Position numbers and translations under genes: made by a program
Assembly: GCF_042445055.1 (NCBI RefSeq)
Contig: NZ_CP170339.1
Span: forward strand, 1,488,001 to 1,552,000
Length of the DNA stretch: 64,000 nucleotides
Direction: 5' to 3'
Source: Falsihalocynthiibacter sp042445055
GTDB lineage: Bacteria; Pseudomonadota; Alphaproteobacteria; Rhodobacterales; Rhodobacteraceae
Shown here: positions 34,073-43,322 of the stretch, in pieces
How positions within the stretch are numbered: position 1 is the first letter of the stretch
Layout: each line of letters begins with the position of its first letter
Notes under the pieces: generated by a model
Told to the model about the DNA's origin: nothing
The model's database searches: none
Seen by the model: only the letters and a program-made list of their open reading frames with translations

Positions 34073-34981
34073 ATGACCCAGCCAAATTCAATCGATGCCG
34101 TTCAAGAGCTTTTGTCCGAACAGGGATACGTCTGTGGGAGGGACCTTGCGACGGTGGTGTACTTGGCGCTTTCGCTTGGGCGGCCACTGTTTCTGGAAGG
34201 TGAGGCGGGTGTGGGGAAGACCGAGATCGCCAAAGCCATCGCCGCGTCCCTTGGGCGCAAGCTGATCCGTTTGCAATGTTACGAGGGGCTTGATGCAAGC
34301 TCGGCGGTATATGAGTGGAACTTCGCCGCACAGATGATCGCTATTCGCACCGCAGAAGCGGCGGGCGGTGCAGATCGGAGCGATCTGACAAAGGAGTTGT
34401 TCGGGGAGGATTACCTCATTGAGCGGCCATTGCTAGAGGCCATGCGCCCACATTCCGAAGGGCCGCCCGTTCTGTTGATTGACGAATTGGATCGCACGGA
34501 CGAACCCTTCGAGGCATTCCTGCTAGAGGCGTTATCCGACTTTCAGGTAACGATCCCCGAGCTTGGTACAATCAAGGCAAGTGAGCCGCCGATTGTGATC
34601 CTTACGTCCAATAGAACTCGCGAGGTCCACGACGCCCTAAAACGTCGCTGCCTGTACCATTGGGTGGATTACCCCGATTTCGACCGAGAACTTGAAATCG
34701 TGAACGCACAAGCGCCAGAGGCAAGTGCGTCGCTCTCTCGCGAGGTTGTTGCGTTTGTTCAGGAGTTGCGCAAACAGGATTTGTTCAAGAAACCAGGAGT
34801 GGCAGAAACAATAGACTGGGCGAAATGCCTGCTTGCGCTAGATGCGGTTGCCCTAAGTCCCGAAGTTATTGCCGACACGCTTGGGGCTGTTCTGAAATAT
34901 CAGGACGACATCCAGAAAATGCAGCACGGCGAGGCCGCGAACATCTTGAAGGCAGCAAGGGCAGAGTTGGGGGCGGCGTGA
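34073..34981 (+). CDS. MoxR-type AAA+ ATPase, CoxD-like
   Basis: A 302-residue AAA+ protein with Walker A EGEAGVGKTE, Walker B VLLIDELDRTDE and sensor LTSNRTRE. CoxD-like ATPases are needed in CO-dehydrogenase maturation, where they help build the CuSMoO2 centre with CoxE and CoxF. The ATG at 34073 has AAGGGAGCAG upstream. It opens the cluster coxD-coxE-xdhC-moeA-like-coxSLM. Form II clusters may use it for a different sulfur or metal insertion. Confidence 0.87.
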   Translation: MTQPNSIDAVQELLSEQGYVCGRDLATVVYLALSLGRPLFLEGEAGVGKTEIAKAIAASLGRKLIRLQCYEGLDASSAVYEWNFAAQMIAIRTAEAAGGADRSDLTKELFGEDYLIERPLLEAMRPHSEGPPVLLIDELDRTDEPFEAFLLEALSDFQVTIPELGTIKASEPPIVILTSNRTREVHDALKRRCLYHWVDYPDFDRELEIVNAQAPEASASLSREVVAFVQELRKQDLFKKPGVAETIDWAKCLLALDAVALSPEVIADTLGAVLKYQDDIQKMQHGEAANILKAARAELGAA

Positions 34982-34986
34982 GAACC

Positions 34987-35274
34987 CTAGTCGAAGAACC
35001 CGTCAAGGGCAGCAAGGTCTGGAATCTGTTCGAATTCGGGGTGCCCTTTGATCGGCGCTTCTTCCCACGTAAGGGCAACAACAGCGATGAAGTCGGGTGT
35101 TCCCTTAAAGGAAAAGACAGCTTCGTCGCTTTCGGCGCTCTGTGCTATGGCGCGTGCTTCACGTTCAAACAATGGGTGATCCGTGGCCAGTTCCGCGCGC
35201 AACTCATCTTCGAGAGCTTTGGGGTTGACGGGAAGTTCCCAACCATTGGGCAGTGTCGTGTTTTCAGTACTCAT
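34987..35274 (-). CDS. Small antisense protein gene between coxD-like and coxE-like
   Basis: A 95-residue acidic protein I do not recognise (PNGWELPVNPKALEDELRAEL at the start, DHPLFEREARAIAQ, then a beta-rich DFIAVVALTWEE part). Codon usage and amino-acid make-up look like a true gene. It is encoded against the direction of the cox-like cluster in the 327-base gap at 34982-35308, with its end 5 bases from the coxD-like stop. ATG 35274 is preferred; 35280 also possible. Confidence 0.7.
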   Translation of the reverse strand: MSTENTTLPNGWELPVNPKALEDELRAELATDHPLFEREARAIAQSAESDEAVFSFKGTPDFIAVVALTWEEAPIKGHPEFEQIPDLAALDGFFD

Positions 35275-35308
35275 ACCCATGGCCTAGCGCACAGAGACGC
35301 GGATTTCC

Positions 35309-36562
35309 ATGGCTGAATTTCATCCCCTCGAAATTCCCGCGGAAGGGAAGCTTGTTGACAACATAACCCATTTCGCGCGCGCATTGCGCCGAGCGGGAAT
35401 TCCCGTCGGGCCCAGCCGTGTCATAGAAGCCATTCGCGCCGTAGAGGCCACGGGGTTTACCCGCAAAGAGGATTTCTACTGGGTCCTTCATGCCGTGTTT
35501 GTGAGTAAGCCCGAGCACCGCGTTGTGTTTGCACAGGTCTTTCGCCTGTTCTGGCGCGACCCTTCGTTTCTTGAGCATATGATGTCGATGCTGCTGCCTG
35601 CTGTACGCGGGGTACAAGAAGAACGCCGCGCCGCTGCCGCCGAAAAACGCGGGGCGGAGGCGCTTTTGCCTGCTGCCGCGCCCGAGCTGCCAGAGAATTC
35701 GATCACCGATACAGAGATCGAGATAGACGCGCGCCGTACCGCGTCGGCGGAGGAGGTACTGCGTCGGTTGGATTTTGAGCAGATGAGTATCGCAGAGATG
35801 GAAGAAGCGAAACGTATGCTTGCAAAGCTTCACCTGCCTATACAGCCGCTAAAATCCCGTCGTTCATTCGGACATCCGCGTGGTCGTATGGCGGACTGGC
35901 AAGCAACCATGCGTCGGGCAATGCGCACAGGTGGCGAAATCCAGACACTTGCCCAAAAGAAGCCGCGCGAACGCTGGCCAAATTTGGTTGTGCTATGTGA
36001 TATCTCTGGGTCAATGAGCCAATACTCTCGCGCTGTTCTGCATTTCCTACATGCGGTTGCCAATCAGCGCGGGGCGGGGTGGGCCAAGGTCTATGGCTTT
36101 ACCTTTGGTACATCGCTTACCAACATAACGCGCCACCTCGCCAAACGTGATGTGGATGCCGCACTCGCCCTTGCGGGTGCAGAGGCACAAGATTGGGAAG
36201 GAGGGACCAAGATCGGAGAATGTTTGCACGCGTTTAACCGTGACTGGTCCAGACGTGTGTTAGGGCAAGGAGCAGTTGTTATTCTTGTGAGTGACGGTCT
36301 CGATTGTGGCCCGCCCGACGTGCTTGAGAAAGAAATGGAGCGCCTTCACCTGTCCGCGCGGCAATTGATATGGCTTAACCCTTTGCTAAGGTACGATGGC
36401 TTTGCGCCCAAAGCGCGGGGAGTGGCGGCAATGCTTCCGCATGTAGACAGCTTCCGCACTGGGCATAACATAGCTTCGCTCGAAGGGTTGGCCGAGGCAC
36501 TAAACACCCCCGCAGATAGCGGAGAGCAAGCGCGCATGCTTGCGCTTCTCAGGCAAGAATAG
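35309..36562 (+). CDS. VWA-domain protein, CoxE-like
   Basis: A 417-residue protein with a C-terminal von Willebrand factor A domain. The MIDAS motif is DISGSMSQ (about residues 231-238) with further ligands in GGTKIG and VSDGLD. CoxE-like proteins work with the CoxD ATPase in maturing CO dehydrogenase. The N-terminal half contains a charged Ala-rich linker. It lies downstream of coxD, with only the antisense small gene in between, and 66 bases before the XdhC gene. Confidence 0.86.
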   Translation: MAEFHPLEIPAEGKLVDNITHFARALRRAGIPVGPSRVIEAIRAVEATGFTRKEDFYWVLHAVFVSKPEHRVVFAQVFRLFWRDPSFLEHMMSMLLPAVRGVQEERRAAAAEKRGAEALLPAAAPELPENSITDTEIEIDARRTASAEEVLRRLDFEQMSIAEMEEAKRMLAKLHLPIQPLKSRRSFGHPRGRMADWQATMRRAMRTGGEIQTLAQKKPRERWPNLVVLCDISGSMSQYSRAVLHFLHAVANQRGAGWAKVYGFTFGTSLTNITRHLAKRDVDAALALAGAEAQDWEGGTKIGECLHAFNRDWSRRVLGQGAVVILVSDGLDCGPPDVLEKEMERLHLSARQLIWLNPLLRYDGFAPKARGVAAMLPHVDSFRTGHNIASLEGLAEALNTPADSGEQARMLALLRQE

Positions 36563-36628
36563 AGATTGTGGCGCAGCTCGCATTTGATAGACTCCGCCTT
36601 ATCGAGGCCAGACACAGGAAAACGCGAC

Positions 36629-37606
36629 ATGACCCATAGCTTTGATAACATTCCGGAAACAGCTTTGGCTTGGCATCGCGAAGGAATTGGCTCTGTACTT
36701 GCGACTGTGGTTGAAACGTGGGGTTCCGCTCCGCGACCTGTTGGAAGTCAGCTCGCTATTTCAGGAGAGGCAGGCATCGCGGGGTCTGTCTCTGGCGGAT
36801 GTGTCGAGGGGGCCGTTGTGACCGAGGCGCTAGATGCGCTAGAGGACGGAAAGCGACGCATCCTTGAGTTCGGTGTCTCGGATGATGCGGCCTTTGCTGT
36901 GGGGCTTGCGTGTGGGGGACGCATAAGGGTGATGGTAGAACCCGTGGGGTCCGCGCTCCCTCTCGAAATTCTGGAAGAGTTGTGTGCCAAGCGGAAACAG
37001 CGCATCCCCGTAGCCTATGTTGTTAATACCGAAGCGGGAACCGTTACCCTTACGGGGAGTGACCGCCACCCAGAACGTTTTCGCGCAGACCGCTCAGGGT
37101 TTGAAGAGGACGGCGTGACCTTTGTCGGGCTACATAATCCACCGCTTCGGATGGCAGTCATCGGTGCTGTTCATATTGCACAGCCACTCGTTGGGATGGC
37201 GCGGGCGGTTGGCTATGATCCGATCATCATCGACCCGCGCGCGGCCTTTGCCACAGAAGAACGCTTTCCCGATGAACAGATCGAGAATGAAGCGTGGCCG
37301 GATGAGGCGCTAGAGAATTGGGGCATAGATACCCGTACAGCGGTTATCACCCTCTCGCATGATCCCAAGATAGATGACCCCGCAATCATTACTGCGCTCA
37401 AGTCGAAGGCGTTCTATATCGGCTGTCTTGGCTCCACCCGCACACACGCGAAGCGGCTGACTCGCCTTGAGGAGGAGGGGTTCGACGCCGAAGCGCTTGC
37501 CCGCATCCACGGGCCAATCGGACTTAGCATCGGTGCGAAATCACCCGCCGAGATTGCAATTTCGATTATGGCAGAGGTTACACGCGTCCTGAGGCAAGGC
37601 GCATGA
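36629..37606 (+). CDS. XdhC/CoxI-family molybdenum-cofactor maturation protein
   Basis: A 325-residue protein. The N-terminal XdhC_CoxI domain has GSAPRPVGSQL and SVSGGCVEGAV (with a Cys likely to bind the cofactor), and the C-terminal Rossmann domain reads RMAVIGAVHIAQPL and YIGCLGSTRTHAKR. XdhC binds the molybdenum cofactor and presents it for sulfuration and insertion into xanthine-dehydrogenase-family enzymes. The ATG at 36629 is preferred over a longer upstream frame. Its stop overlaps the next start (ATGA). Confidence 0.92.
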   Translation: MTHSFDNIPETALAWHREGIGSVLATVVETWGSAPRPVGSQLAISGEAGIAGSVSGGCVEGAVVTEALDALEDGKRRILEFGVSDDAAFAVGLACGGRIRVMVEPVGSALPLEILEELCAKRKQRIPVAYVVNTEAGTVTLTGSDRHPERFRADRSGFEEDGVTFVGLHNPPLRMAVIGAVHIAQPLVGMARAVGYDPIIIDPRAAFATEERFPDEQIENEAWPDEALENWGIDTRTAVITLSHDPKIDDPAIITALKSKAFYIGCLGSTRTHAKRLTRLEEEGFDAEALARIHGPIGLSIGAKSPAEIAISIMAEVTRVLRQGA

Positions 37607-38589
37607 AGTTTGGCTCTGTTCCATTGAGCGAAGCGCTGGGCGGGATATTGGCTCACTCAGTTCCGCTGAAAGAGGGCCGGATGCGCAAGGGGAAGGTTCT
37701 CGGTTCTTCGGCTCTCGACCAGTTGCGCAACGCAGGGATCACAGAGGTCGTCGTCGCCCAGCTAGAGGACGGTGATATCGAGGAGAACGCCGCAGCCTCC
37801 AGCATTGCCGAAGCAATCACCGCAAGGGACAGCGGCCTTCGCTGTACAAATGCGGCGACGGGCCGTGTGAATATTCTCGCTGAATGCGCAGGCATCGCCG
37901 AGATTGACGCCGAAGCGATCGAAGCGCTCAACCTGATCCACCCGATGATCACCGTTGCAACCGTTGCACCATTTGCACGGATGATCGAGGGGGGGATGGT
38001 GGCCACGGTCAAGATCATATCCTACGGCGTCGCCGAAAAGGACGTTACACGCGCCTGTGACATGGCCCGAGAGGCGCTGGGCCTGCGACAGGCCAAATAC
38101 AGGACAGCAACGCTCATCCAGACCGTAATTGGCGAGAGTGACGCTGCCAAAGGACTTTCCTCGACCCAAAAACGCTTAGCCGCGCTGGGCATTGAATTGA
38201 CAGGACAGGATGTTGTGTCGCACGACATAGACGAACTGAGCGAAGCTATTCGCTCGGCGCAGGGCGAGGTGGTGCTCATTTTGACGGCCTCGGCCACGTC
38301 AGATATTCGCGATACGGCCCCAGCGGCACTTTTGGCCGCGGGCGGTGAAATTACCGCGTTTGGAATGCCCGTAGACCCCGGAAACCTCTTGTTTTTTGGA
38401 GTATTGGGCAACAAGCCGGTGATCGGATTACCAGGGTGCGCGCGCTCTCCTGCACTTAATGGTGCTGATTGGGTTATGGAACGCTTGCTTTGTGGGGTCG
38501 AAGTGTCCCAAACTGACATCGCGCGCATGGGCGTCGGGGGATTGCTCAAGGAAATTGCCTCAAGACCACAACCTAGGGCGCTCAAATAA
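37603..38589 (+). CDS. MoeA/MogA-like molybdopterin-binding protein
   Basis: A 328-residue protein resembling the molybdopterin-binding part of MoeA or of MobA-MoeA fusions: N-terminal VPLSEALGGILAHS, central lid-like domain, then a MoCF-type domain (DVVSHDIDELSEAI, GGEITAFGMPVDPGNLLFFG, PVIGLPGCARSP). No nucleotidyltransferase domain is present. Coupled to xdhC by a 4-base overlap, it probably handles cofactor for CoxL, perhaps molybdenum insertion or cytidylylation, but which step is not clear. No other moco synthesis gene is in the window. Confidence 0.8.
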   Translation: MKFGSVPLSEALGGILAHSVPLKEGRMRKGKVLGSSALDQLRNAGITEVVVAQLEDGDIEENAAASSIAEAITARDSGLRCTNAATGRVNILAECAGIAEIDAEAIEALNLIHPMITVATVAPFARMIEGGMVATVKIISYGVAEKDVTRACDMAREALGLRQAKYRTATLIQTVIGESDAAKGLSSTQKRLAALGIELTGQDVVSHDIDELSEAIRSAQGEVVLILTASATSDIRDTAPAALLAAGGEITAFGMPVDPGNLLFFGVLGNKPVIGLPGCARSPALNGADWVMERLLCGVEVSQTDIARMGVGGLLKEIASRPQPRALK

Positions 38590-38690
38590 TGAGATAAATT
38601 TGCGTACTGCCATAAACCACGTAATTTTCACATACCAGACCAAGCGGCACGCGGTTCGTTTGAAGAGATACTAAACGGGAGGAACTACCA

Positions 38691-39152
38691 ATGGCGAAAG
38701 TCAGCATGTCGGTAAACGGCAAGCCAGCAGAAGCAGAGGTCGAAGGGCGCACGTTATTGTCGCAATTCCTGCGCGAGAGTCAGGGGCTAACGGGAACGCA
38801 TATCGGGTGTGACACAAGCCAGTGTGGCGCGTGTGTCGTGCATGTGAACGGCAAGGCCGTGAAATCCTGCACCATGTTTGCCCTAGAAGCCGCAGATGCC
38901 GAAGTTACGACTATCGAAGGAATGGCCAACCCTGACGGTAGCCTGAGCAAAATTCAGGCGGCATTTCAGGAGCACCATGGGCTTCAGTGCGGTTTTTGTA
39001 CGCCGGGGATGGTTATGTCCACGGCCGCTCTACTCAAGGAAAATGCAAACCCGAGCGAAACCGAAATTCGTGAATACCTAGAGGGCAATATCTGTCGCTG
39101 CACGGGCTACCACAACATTGTGAAAGCCATTCAGGCGGCTGCTGCCAGCTAA
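38691..39152 (+). CDS. coxS: CO dehydrogenase-like small subunit, [2Fe-2S] protein
   Basis: The 153-residue small subunit carries two [2Fe-2S] clusters that pass electrons from the molybdenum site to FAD. The plant-ferredoxin-type cluster is bound by Cys40, Cys45, Cys48 and Cys60, the second by Cys100, Cys103, Cys135 and Cys137 (CGFCTPG and CRCTGY). GGGAGG precedes the ATG closely. The gene order S-L-M is that of form II enzymes; in form I it is M-S-L. Confidence 0.93.
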   Translation: MAKVSMSVNGKPAEAEVEGRTLLSQFLRESQGLTGTHIGCDTSQCGACVVHVNGKAVKSCTMFALEAADAEVTTIEGMANPDGSLSKIQAAFQEHHGLQCGFCTPGMVMSTAALLKENANPSETEIREYLEGNICRCTGYHNIVKAIQAAAAS

Positions 39153-39214
39153 TTGTCGCAGAAGCATGGGCGGAGGAGGCTTGTGCGCACCAATCAGTAT
39201 TTAGGGAGGTTAAT

Positions 39215-41584
39215 ATGCCAAAAGACGGAGGCATCGGCGCCAGCACAAAACGGCGTGAAGATATTCGATTTCTTAAGGGATTAGGACAGTATACCGACGA
39301 TATTGCACTGCAAAAACAATGCCATGCGGTGTTTGCGCGCTCAAATGTTGCCCATGGTAAGATCAAGAGCATTGATACATCTAAAGCAGAGGCCATGCCC
39401 GGCGTTCTGGCGATTTTCACAGGAGAGGATTTCATAGAGGTCGGCGGCAATCCCGCCGGTTGGTATATCGAGAGCCGCGACGGAACCCCAATGCGAGAGC
39501 CAAAGCGACCAGTCTTGGCCCACGGAAAAGTGCGTCATGTTGGTGATGCCTACGCGGCGGTGATTGCCGAAACATATCAGCAAGCGCGGGACGCAGCAGA
39601 GGCCATTGAGGCCGATATCGAAGAGCTGCCCGCAATCGTGAATATGCGCAATGCAGTCGCGAACGCCGATAATCGTGTGCATGACGAAATCGATGATAAC
39701 CTTTGTTACGATTGGGGCTGGGTCGAAGAAAACCGTGCGGCCGTGGACGAAGCCATCAAGAATGCGCCGCACGTCACAACCCTTGAGTTGGTGAACAATC
39801 GGCTGGTTCCGAATGCTATGGAGCCGCGCTGCTCGATCGGGGATTATAATCCGGGGACAGAGGACTATAACCTCTTCACCACCAGTCAAAACCCGCATTT
39901 GACGCGCCTTTTGGTGTCGGCATTTGTGATGGGAATCCCTGAAAACAAGCTGACTGTTGTGGCTCCTGATGTTGGGGGCGGGTTTGGCTCAAAAATCTAC
40001 CATTATGGTGAAGAGGCGCTGGTCCTTGCCGCCGCCAAAAAGCTTGCGCGCCCCGTGCGTTGGACCGCAGATCGCTCTGAGGCCTTCCTGACGGACGCCC
40101 ATGGCCGCGATCACGTCACCAAAATTGAATTGGCGACCGAGAAGGACGGTACCTTTATCGCTGTGCGTACCGAAACGCTTGCAAACGTCGGTGCCTATTT
40201 GTCGAACTTTGCCACTGTGACGCCGACATTCCTGCACGGCACGCTGATGGCAGGGAACTACAAAGTCCCGAATGTTTATGTGAACGTCAAAGCGGTGTTC
40301 ACCAATACGGTTCCCGTCGATGCGTATCGCGGAGCGGGACGGCCAGAGGCGACTTACTCGCTTGAGCGTGTCATCGATAAATGCGCGCGCGAACTTAAGA
40401 TTGATCCCGTTGATATTCGTCGCAAGAACTATATACAGCCGGATCAGTTCCCGTATACCACGCCCGTGGGTCTGGAATATGACATTGGCGATTATGATGC
40501 GACGATGGATAAGGTCCTTAAGCTTTCCGACCGCGCTGGATTTGAAGCACGCGCCGCGGAATCCGCCAAGAACGGTAAGTTGCGGGGCTTTGGAATCAAT
40601 AGCTATATCGAGGCATGTGGGATTGCGCCAAGTAACCTCGTTGGTGTTCTGGGCGCACGGGTCGGGCTCTATGATGCTTCGACAGTGCGCGTGAACCCAA
40701 CGGGCAACCTCTCGGTTATGGTTGGCGCGCATAGTCACGGGCAGGGGCACGAAACCGCCTTTGCTCAGGTTGTGGCGGACATGATCGGAATCGATGCAGA
40801 AACAATCGACATTGTGCATGGCGATACCTCCAAAATTCCTTTTGGAATGGGGACTTATGGCTCTCGCAGTCTTGCTGTCTGTGGGTCGGCAATGGTCCGC
40901 GCGACCGAGAAAATCATCAACAAGGCCAAGAAAATCGCGGCTCATATGCTAGAGGCCTCCGACACAGACATCGAACTAAAGGACGGTAAGTTCAGCGTTG
41001 TCGGAACCGATAAATCCGTCGCTTGGGGGGATGTGGCGCTCAAGGCATATGTGCCACATAGCTTCCCTGTTGAGGATCTTGAACCCGGTCTGGAGGAGAC
41101 AGCATTCTACGATCCCGCCAACTTTACTTATCCTGCTGGTGCCTATGCCTGTGAAGTTGAGGTTGATCCCGAAACGGGCAAAGTCACCATCGATCGGTTC
41201 TCGGCCGCAGATGATTTTGGCAATATTATCAACCCTATGATCGTCGACGGTCAGGTTCACGGGGGCATCGGCCAAGGTGTTGGTCAGGCGCTTCTTGAAG
41301 GAGCCATCTATGATGATGACGGACAGCTCTTGTCGGCGTCATATATGGATTATGCCATGCCGCGTGCGGATGACTTGCCGATGTATTCGGTGGATCATTC
41401 GGACGGAACACCCTGTACGCACAACCCGCTTGGGGTGAAAGGCTGTGGCGAAGCGGGCGCGATTGGGTCGCCACCGTCCGTGGTGAATGCCGTGATTGAC
41501 GCGTTGCAACGTGGCGGCAAGGACGTCACACACATTGACATGCCGCTGACGCCTTCGCGCGTTTGGCAGGCGATGCAGAACTAG
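39215..41584 (+). CDS. coxL: CO dehydrogenase-like large subunit, form II (molybdenum hydroxylase)
   Basis: The 789-residue catalytic subunit of the xanthine-dehydrogenase family, with the molybdopterin-binding segment GGGFGSKIY and the QGHETAFAQ region. The active-site loop at residues 370-376 reads AYRGAGR, the mark of form II CoxL; form I enzymes, proven to oxidise CO, have AYxCSFR with the copper-binding Cys. No Cys is present in that loop, so a Cu-Mo centre is unlikely. Form II proteins are widespread in Roseobacter, and their true substrate is debated. GGGAGG precedes the ATG. Confidence 0.92.
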   Translation: MPKDGGIGASTKRREDIRFLKGLGQYTDDIALQKQCHAVFARSNVAHGKIKSIDTSKAEAMPGVLAIFTGEDFIEVGGNPAGWYIESRDGTPMREPKRPVLAHGKVRHVGDAYAAVIAETYQQARDAAEAIEADIEELPAIVNMRNAVANADNRVHDEIDDNLCYDWGWVEENRAAVDEAIKNAPHVTTLELVNNRLVPNAMEPRCSIGDYNPGTEDYNLFTTSQNPHLTRLLVSAFVMGIPENKLTVVAPDVGGGFGSKIYHYGEEALVLAAAKKLARPVRWTADRSEAFLTDAHGRDHVTKIELATEKDGTFIAVRTETLANVGAYLSNFATVTPTFLHGTLMAGNYKVPNVYVNVKAVFTNTVPVDAYRGAGRPEATYSLERVIDKCARELKIDPVDIRRKNYIQPDQFPYTTPVGLEYDIGDYDATMDKVLKLSDRAGFEARAAESAKNGKLRGFGINSYIEACGIAPSNLVGVLGARVGLYDASTVRVNPTGNLSVMVGAHSHGQGHETAFAQVVADMIGIDAETIDIVHGDTSKIPFGMGTYGSRSLAVCGSAMVRATEKIINKAKKIAAHMLEASDTDIELKDGKFSVVGTDKSVAWGDVALKAYVPHSFPVEDLEPGLEETAFYDPANFTYPAGAYACEVEVDPETGKVTIDRFSAADDFGNIINPMIVDGQVHGGIGQGVGQALLEGAIYDDDGQLLSASYMDYAMPRADDLPMYSVDHSDGTPCTHNPLGVKGCGEAGAIGSPPSVVNAVIDALQRGGKDVTHIDMPLTPSRVWQAMQN

Positions 41585-41594
41585 GAGAGAAGCT

Positions 41595-42377
41595 ATGTAT
41601 GCATTTGATATCGAACGCCCCACAACCATCGCCGAAGCGGTGGAGGCGCTCAAAAACGACGAGGCGCAGGCGTTGGGTGGCGGACAGACGCTGATCCCCA
41701 CGCTCAAGCAACGTCTGGCCGCGCCCGAAGTTCTGGTAAGCCTGTCAGGTATTGCCGAGATGAAGGGCGTGTCCGCTTCTGATGGTGTGGTAACAGTTGG
41801 CGGTGGCGCAACCCACGGCGAAGTTGCGCAAGGCGCGTCCGCCTATCCTGCGCTGGCGGCGCTTGCGGGTGGGATTGGTGATCCCGCTGTGCGCAATCGC
41901 GGCACTATTGGTGGTAGTATTGCCAATAATGACCCTTCTGCGTGCTATCCTGCGGCGGCGCTTGGTTCGGGGGCAACGATCAAAACCAATTCCCGCGAGA
42001 TCGCAGCCGACGATTACTTTCAAGGAATGTTCGAAACAGCACTGGAAGAGGGCGAGATCGTAACCGGCGTGTCCTTCCCGATCCCAAAGGCGGCAAACTA
42101 TCAGAAGTTCGTACAGCCAGCTTCGCGGTTTGCGCTGGTCGGTGTGTTTGTTGCCAAATATGCGGACGGCGTGCGTGTTGCGGTGACCGGAGCTGCCGAA
42201 GAAGGCGTGTTCCGCTGGAGCGAAGCTGAGCAAGCACTAAGCGCCGATTTTAGCGCCAAGGCCCTTGAGGGGCTTTCTGTTCCGGCGGATGGAATGATCG
42301 CGGATATGCACGGAAGTGCAGAATATAGGGCGCATCTTGTAAAAGTTCTCACAGGAAGAGCTGTTACAGCCTGTTGA
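41595..42377 (+). CDS. coxM: CO dehydrogenase-like medium subunit, FAD-binding
   Basis: The 260-residue FAD subunit completes the SLM hydroxylase. It shows the FAD-binding motifs GGGQTLIP (residues about 28-35) and RNRGTIGGSIANNDPS, in the usual order. Its start is 10 bases after coxL with AGGAGA in the gap. An intrinsic terminator 22 bases behind its stop closes the cluster. Confidence 0.92.
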   Translation: MYAFDIERPTTIAEAVEALKNDEAQALGGGQTLIPTLKQRLAAPEVLVSLSGIAEMKGVSASDGVVTVGGGATHGEVAQGASAYPALAALAGGIGDPAVRNRGTIGGSIANNDPSACYPAAALGSGATIKTNSREIAADDYFQGMFETALEEGEIVTGVSFPIPKAANYQKFVQPASRFALVGVFVAKYADGVRVAVTGAAEEGVFRWSEAEQALSADFSAKALEGLSVPADGMIADMHGSAEYRAHLVKVLTGRAVTAC

Positions 42378-42398
42378 ATGTCAAAATGTAAATAAATG

Positions 42399-42430
42399 AA
42401 CGCCCTAAGAGTTTTCTTGGGGCGTTTTTC
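42399..42430 (+). terminator. Intrinsic terminator of the cox-like cluster
   Basis: AACGCCCTAAG (42399-42409) pairs with CTTGGGGCGTT (42416-42426), one G-U pair included, around a 6-nt loop, followed by Ts. Confidence 0.85.
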
Positions 42431-42627
42431 ACGTCTAGGATGTGAGGATCGTTACAACGCCTCACGATCCGAGCGCGGAATCGCGCGCGTTGATGTGGGG
42501 TTTGGGCCAATTCCTGCCGACATTTCCCAAGCATTTATGGGCGCCGCTTGTAACCCAATTTGCCAACCCTATTTGTCTATCGAAGGAAAAAACTCCTTCC
42601 GAACAAAACATTTTAGGAGGCATCTCT

Positions 42628-43176
42628 ATGCGCATCGCAGCCGTAACAGCACTTTGCATTGCTGGACTAACTGCAACTCAAGCAACCGCTCAAGACTGGG
42701 CAGTTGAATACTACGGCGGGGGATCATTTGAAGGTTCTCTTGGTGTAGACGCGACGGATCAGGATGTAGATTCGGGCACTGAATTTGGTGGTGCTATATA
42801 TCATTCGGGTTTGTACAACGGTCTTGAACTTGGTTTGGACCTGAGCCTAGCCGAGCGTGATTACTCGGTGAGTGGTGACTCCATGCAAACAACTTCTGCA
42901 TTGGCCATGGCACGTTATAATTTCTACGATAACGGCAGCCTGTCAGCCTACGGTGGTCTCGGTCTTGGTTGGCTTCAAACAGAAGTCGCAGGAGACAGTG
43001 ATTCCGGCCTTGGTGGTCGTGTAGCACTTGGTGTTCGTTATGATGTTAACGAAGCCGTTGGTTTCTTCGGCGAAGTACGTCACACACGTGCGTTCGATAA
43101 CGCCACACTCAATGGTGTGAGTGGTATTCAGGATCACAACAACTCGATCGTTGTTGGTGTACGCACAACGTTCTAG
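42628..43176 (+). CDS. Outer-membrane beta-barrel protein
   Basis: A 182-residue protein with a signal peptide cleaved after ATAQA-type sequence (about residue 22, ATAQDWAVEYYGG). The mature part alternates hydrophobic and polar residues, is rich in Gly, Tyr and Asn, and ends in Phe (GVRTTF), as outer-membrane barrels do; about eight strands are expected. It resembles the small OmpA/OmpW-like porin families. The ATG at 42628 has TAGGAGG upstream; a 62-codon frame extension is ignored. It is monocistronic between two terminators. Ligand or role unknown. Confidence 0.82.
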   Translation: MRIAAVTALCIAGLTATQATAQDWAVEYYGGGSFEGSLGVDATDQDVDSGTEFGGAIYHSGLYNGLELGLDLSLAERDYSVSGDSMQTTSALAMARYNFYDNGSLSAYGGLGLGWLQTEVAGDSDSGLGGRVALGVRYDVNEAVGFFGEVRHTRAFDNATLNGVSGIQDHNNSIVVGVRTTF

Positions 43177-43280
43177 GGGCTACTGCGCCAATTCTCCCAG
43201 ATGCGCGCGCGGTGACTGCCTAGGGAAGGCTCTCGGTATTCGAGGGCCTTTTCCCACCAAACTTTGAACAAACAAAAAAA

Positions 43281-43308
43281 AAGGCCCCCGAAATTCGGAG
43301 GCCTTTTT
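43281..43308. terminator. Bidirectional terminator between the outer-membrane protein and infC
   Basis: AAGGCC, inner CCGAA/TTCGG, and GGCCTT form an interrupted stem flanked by an A-run on the left and a T-run on the right, so it works for the two convergent genes. Confidence 0.87.
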
Positions 43309-43322
43309 AACATGTTAAAGAC

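Noticed and set aside
39989..40945. 318-codon open frame antisense to coxL
   Set aside because: It mirrors the codon pattern of coxL, and its product has the His/Arg-rich composition typical of shadow frames.
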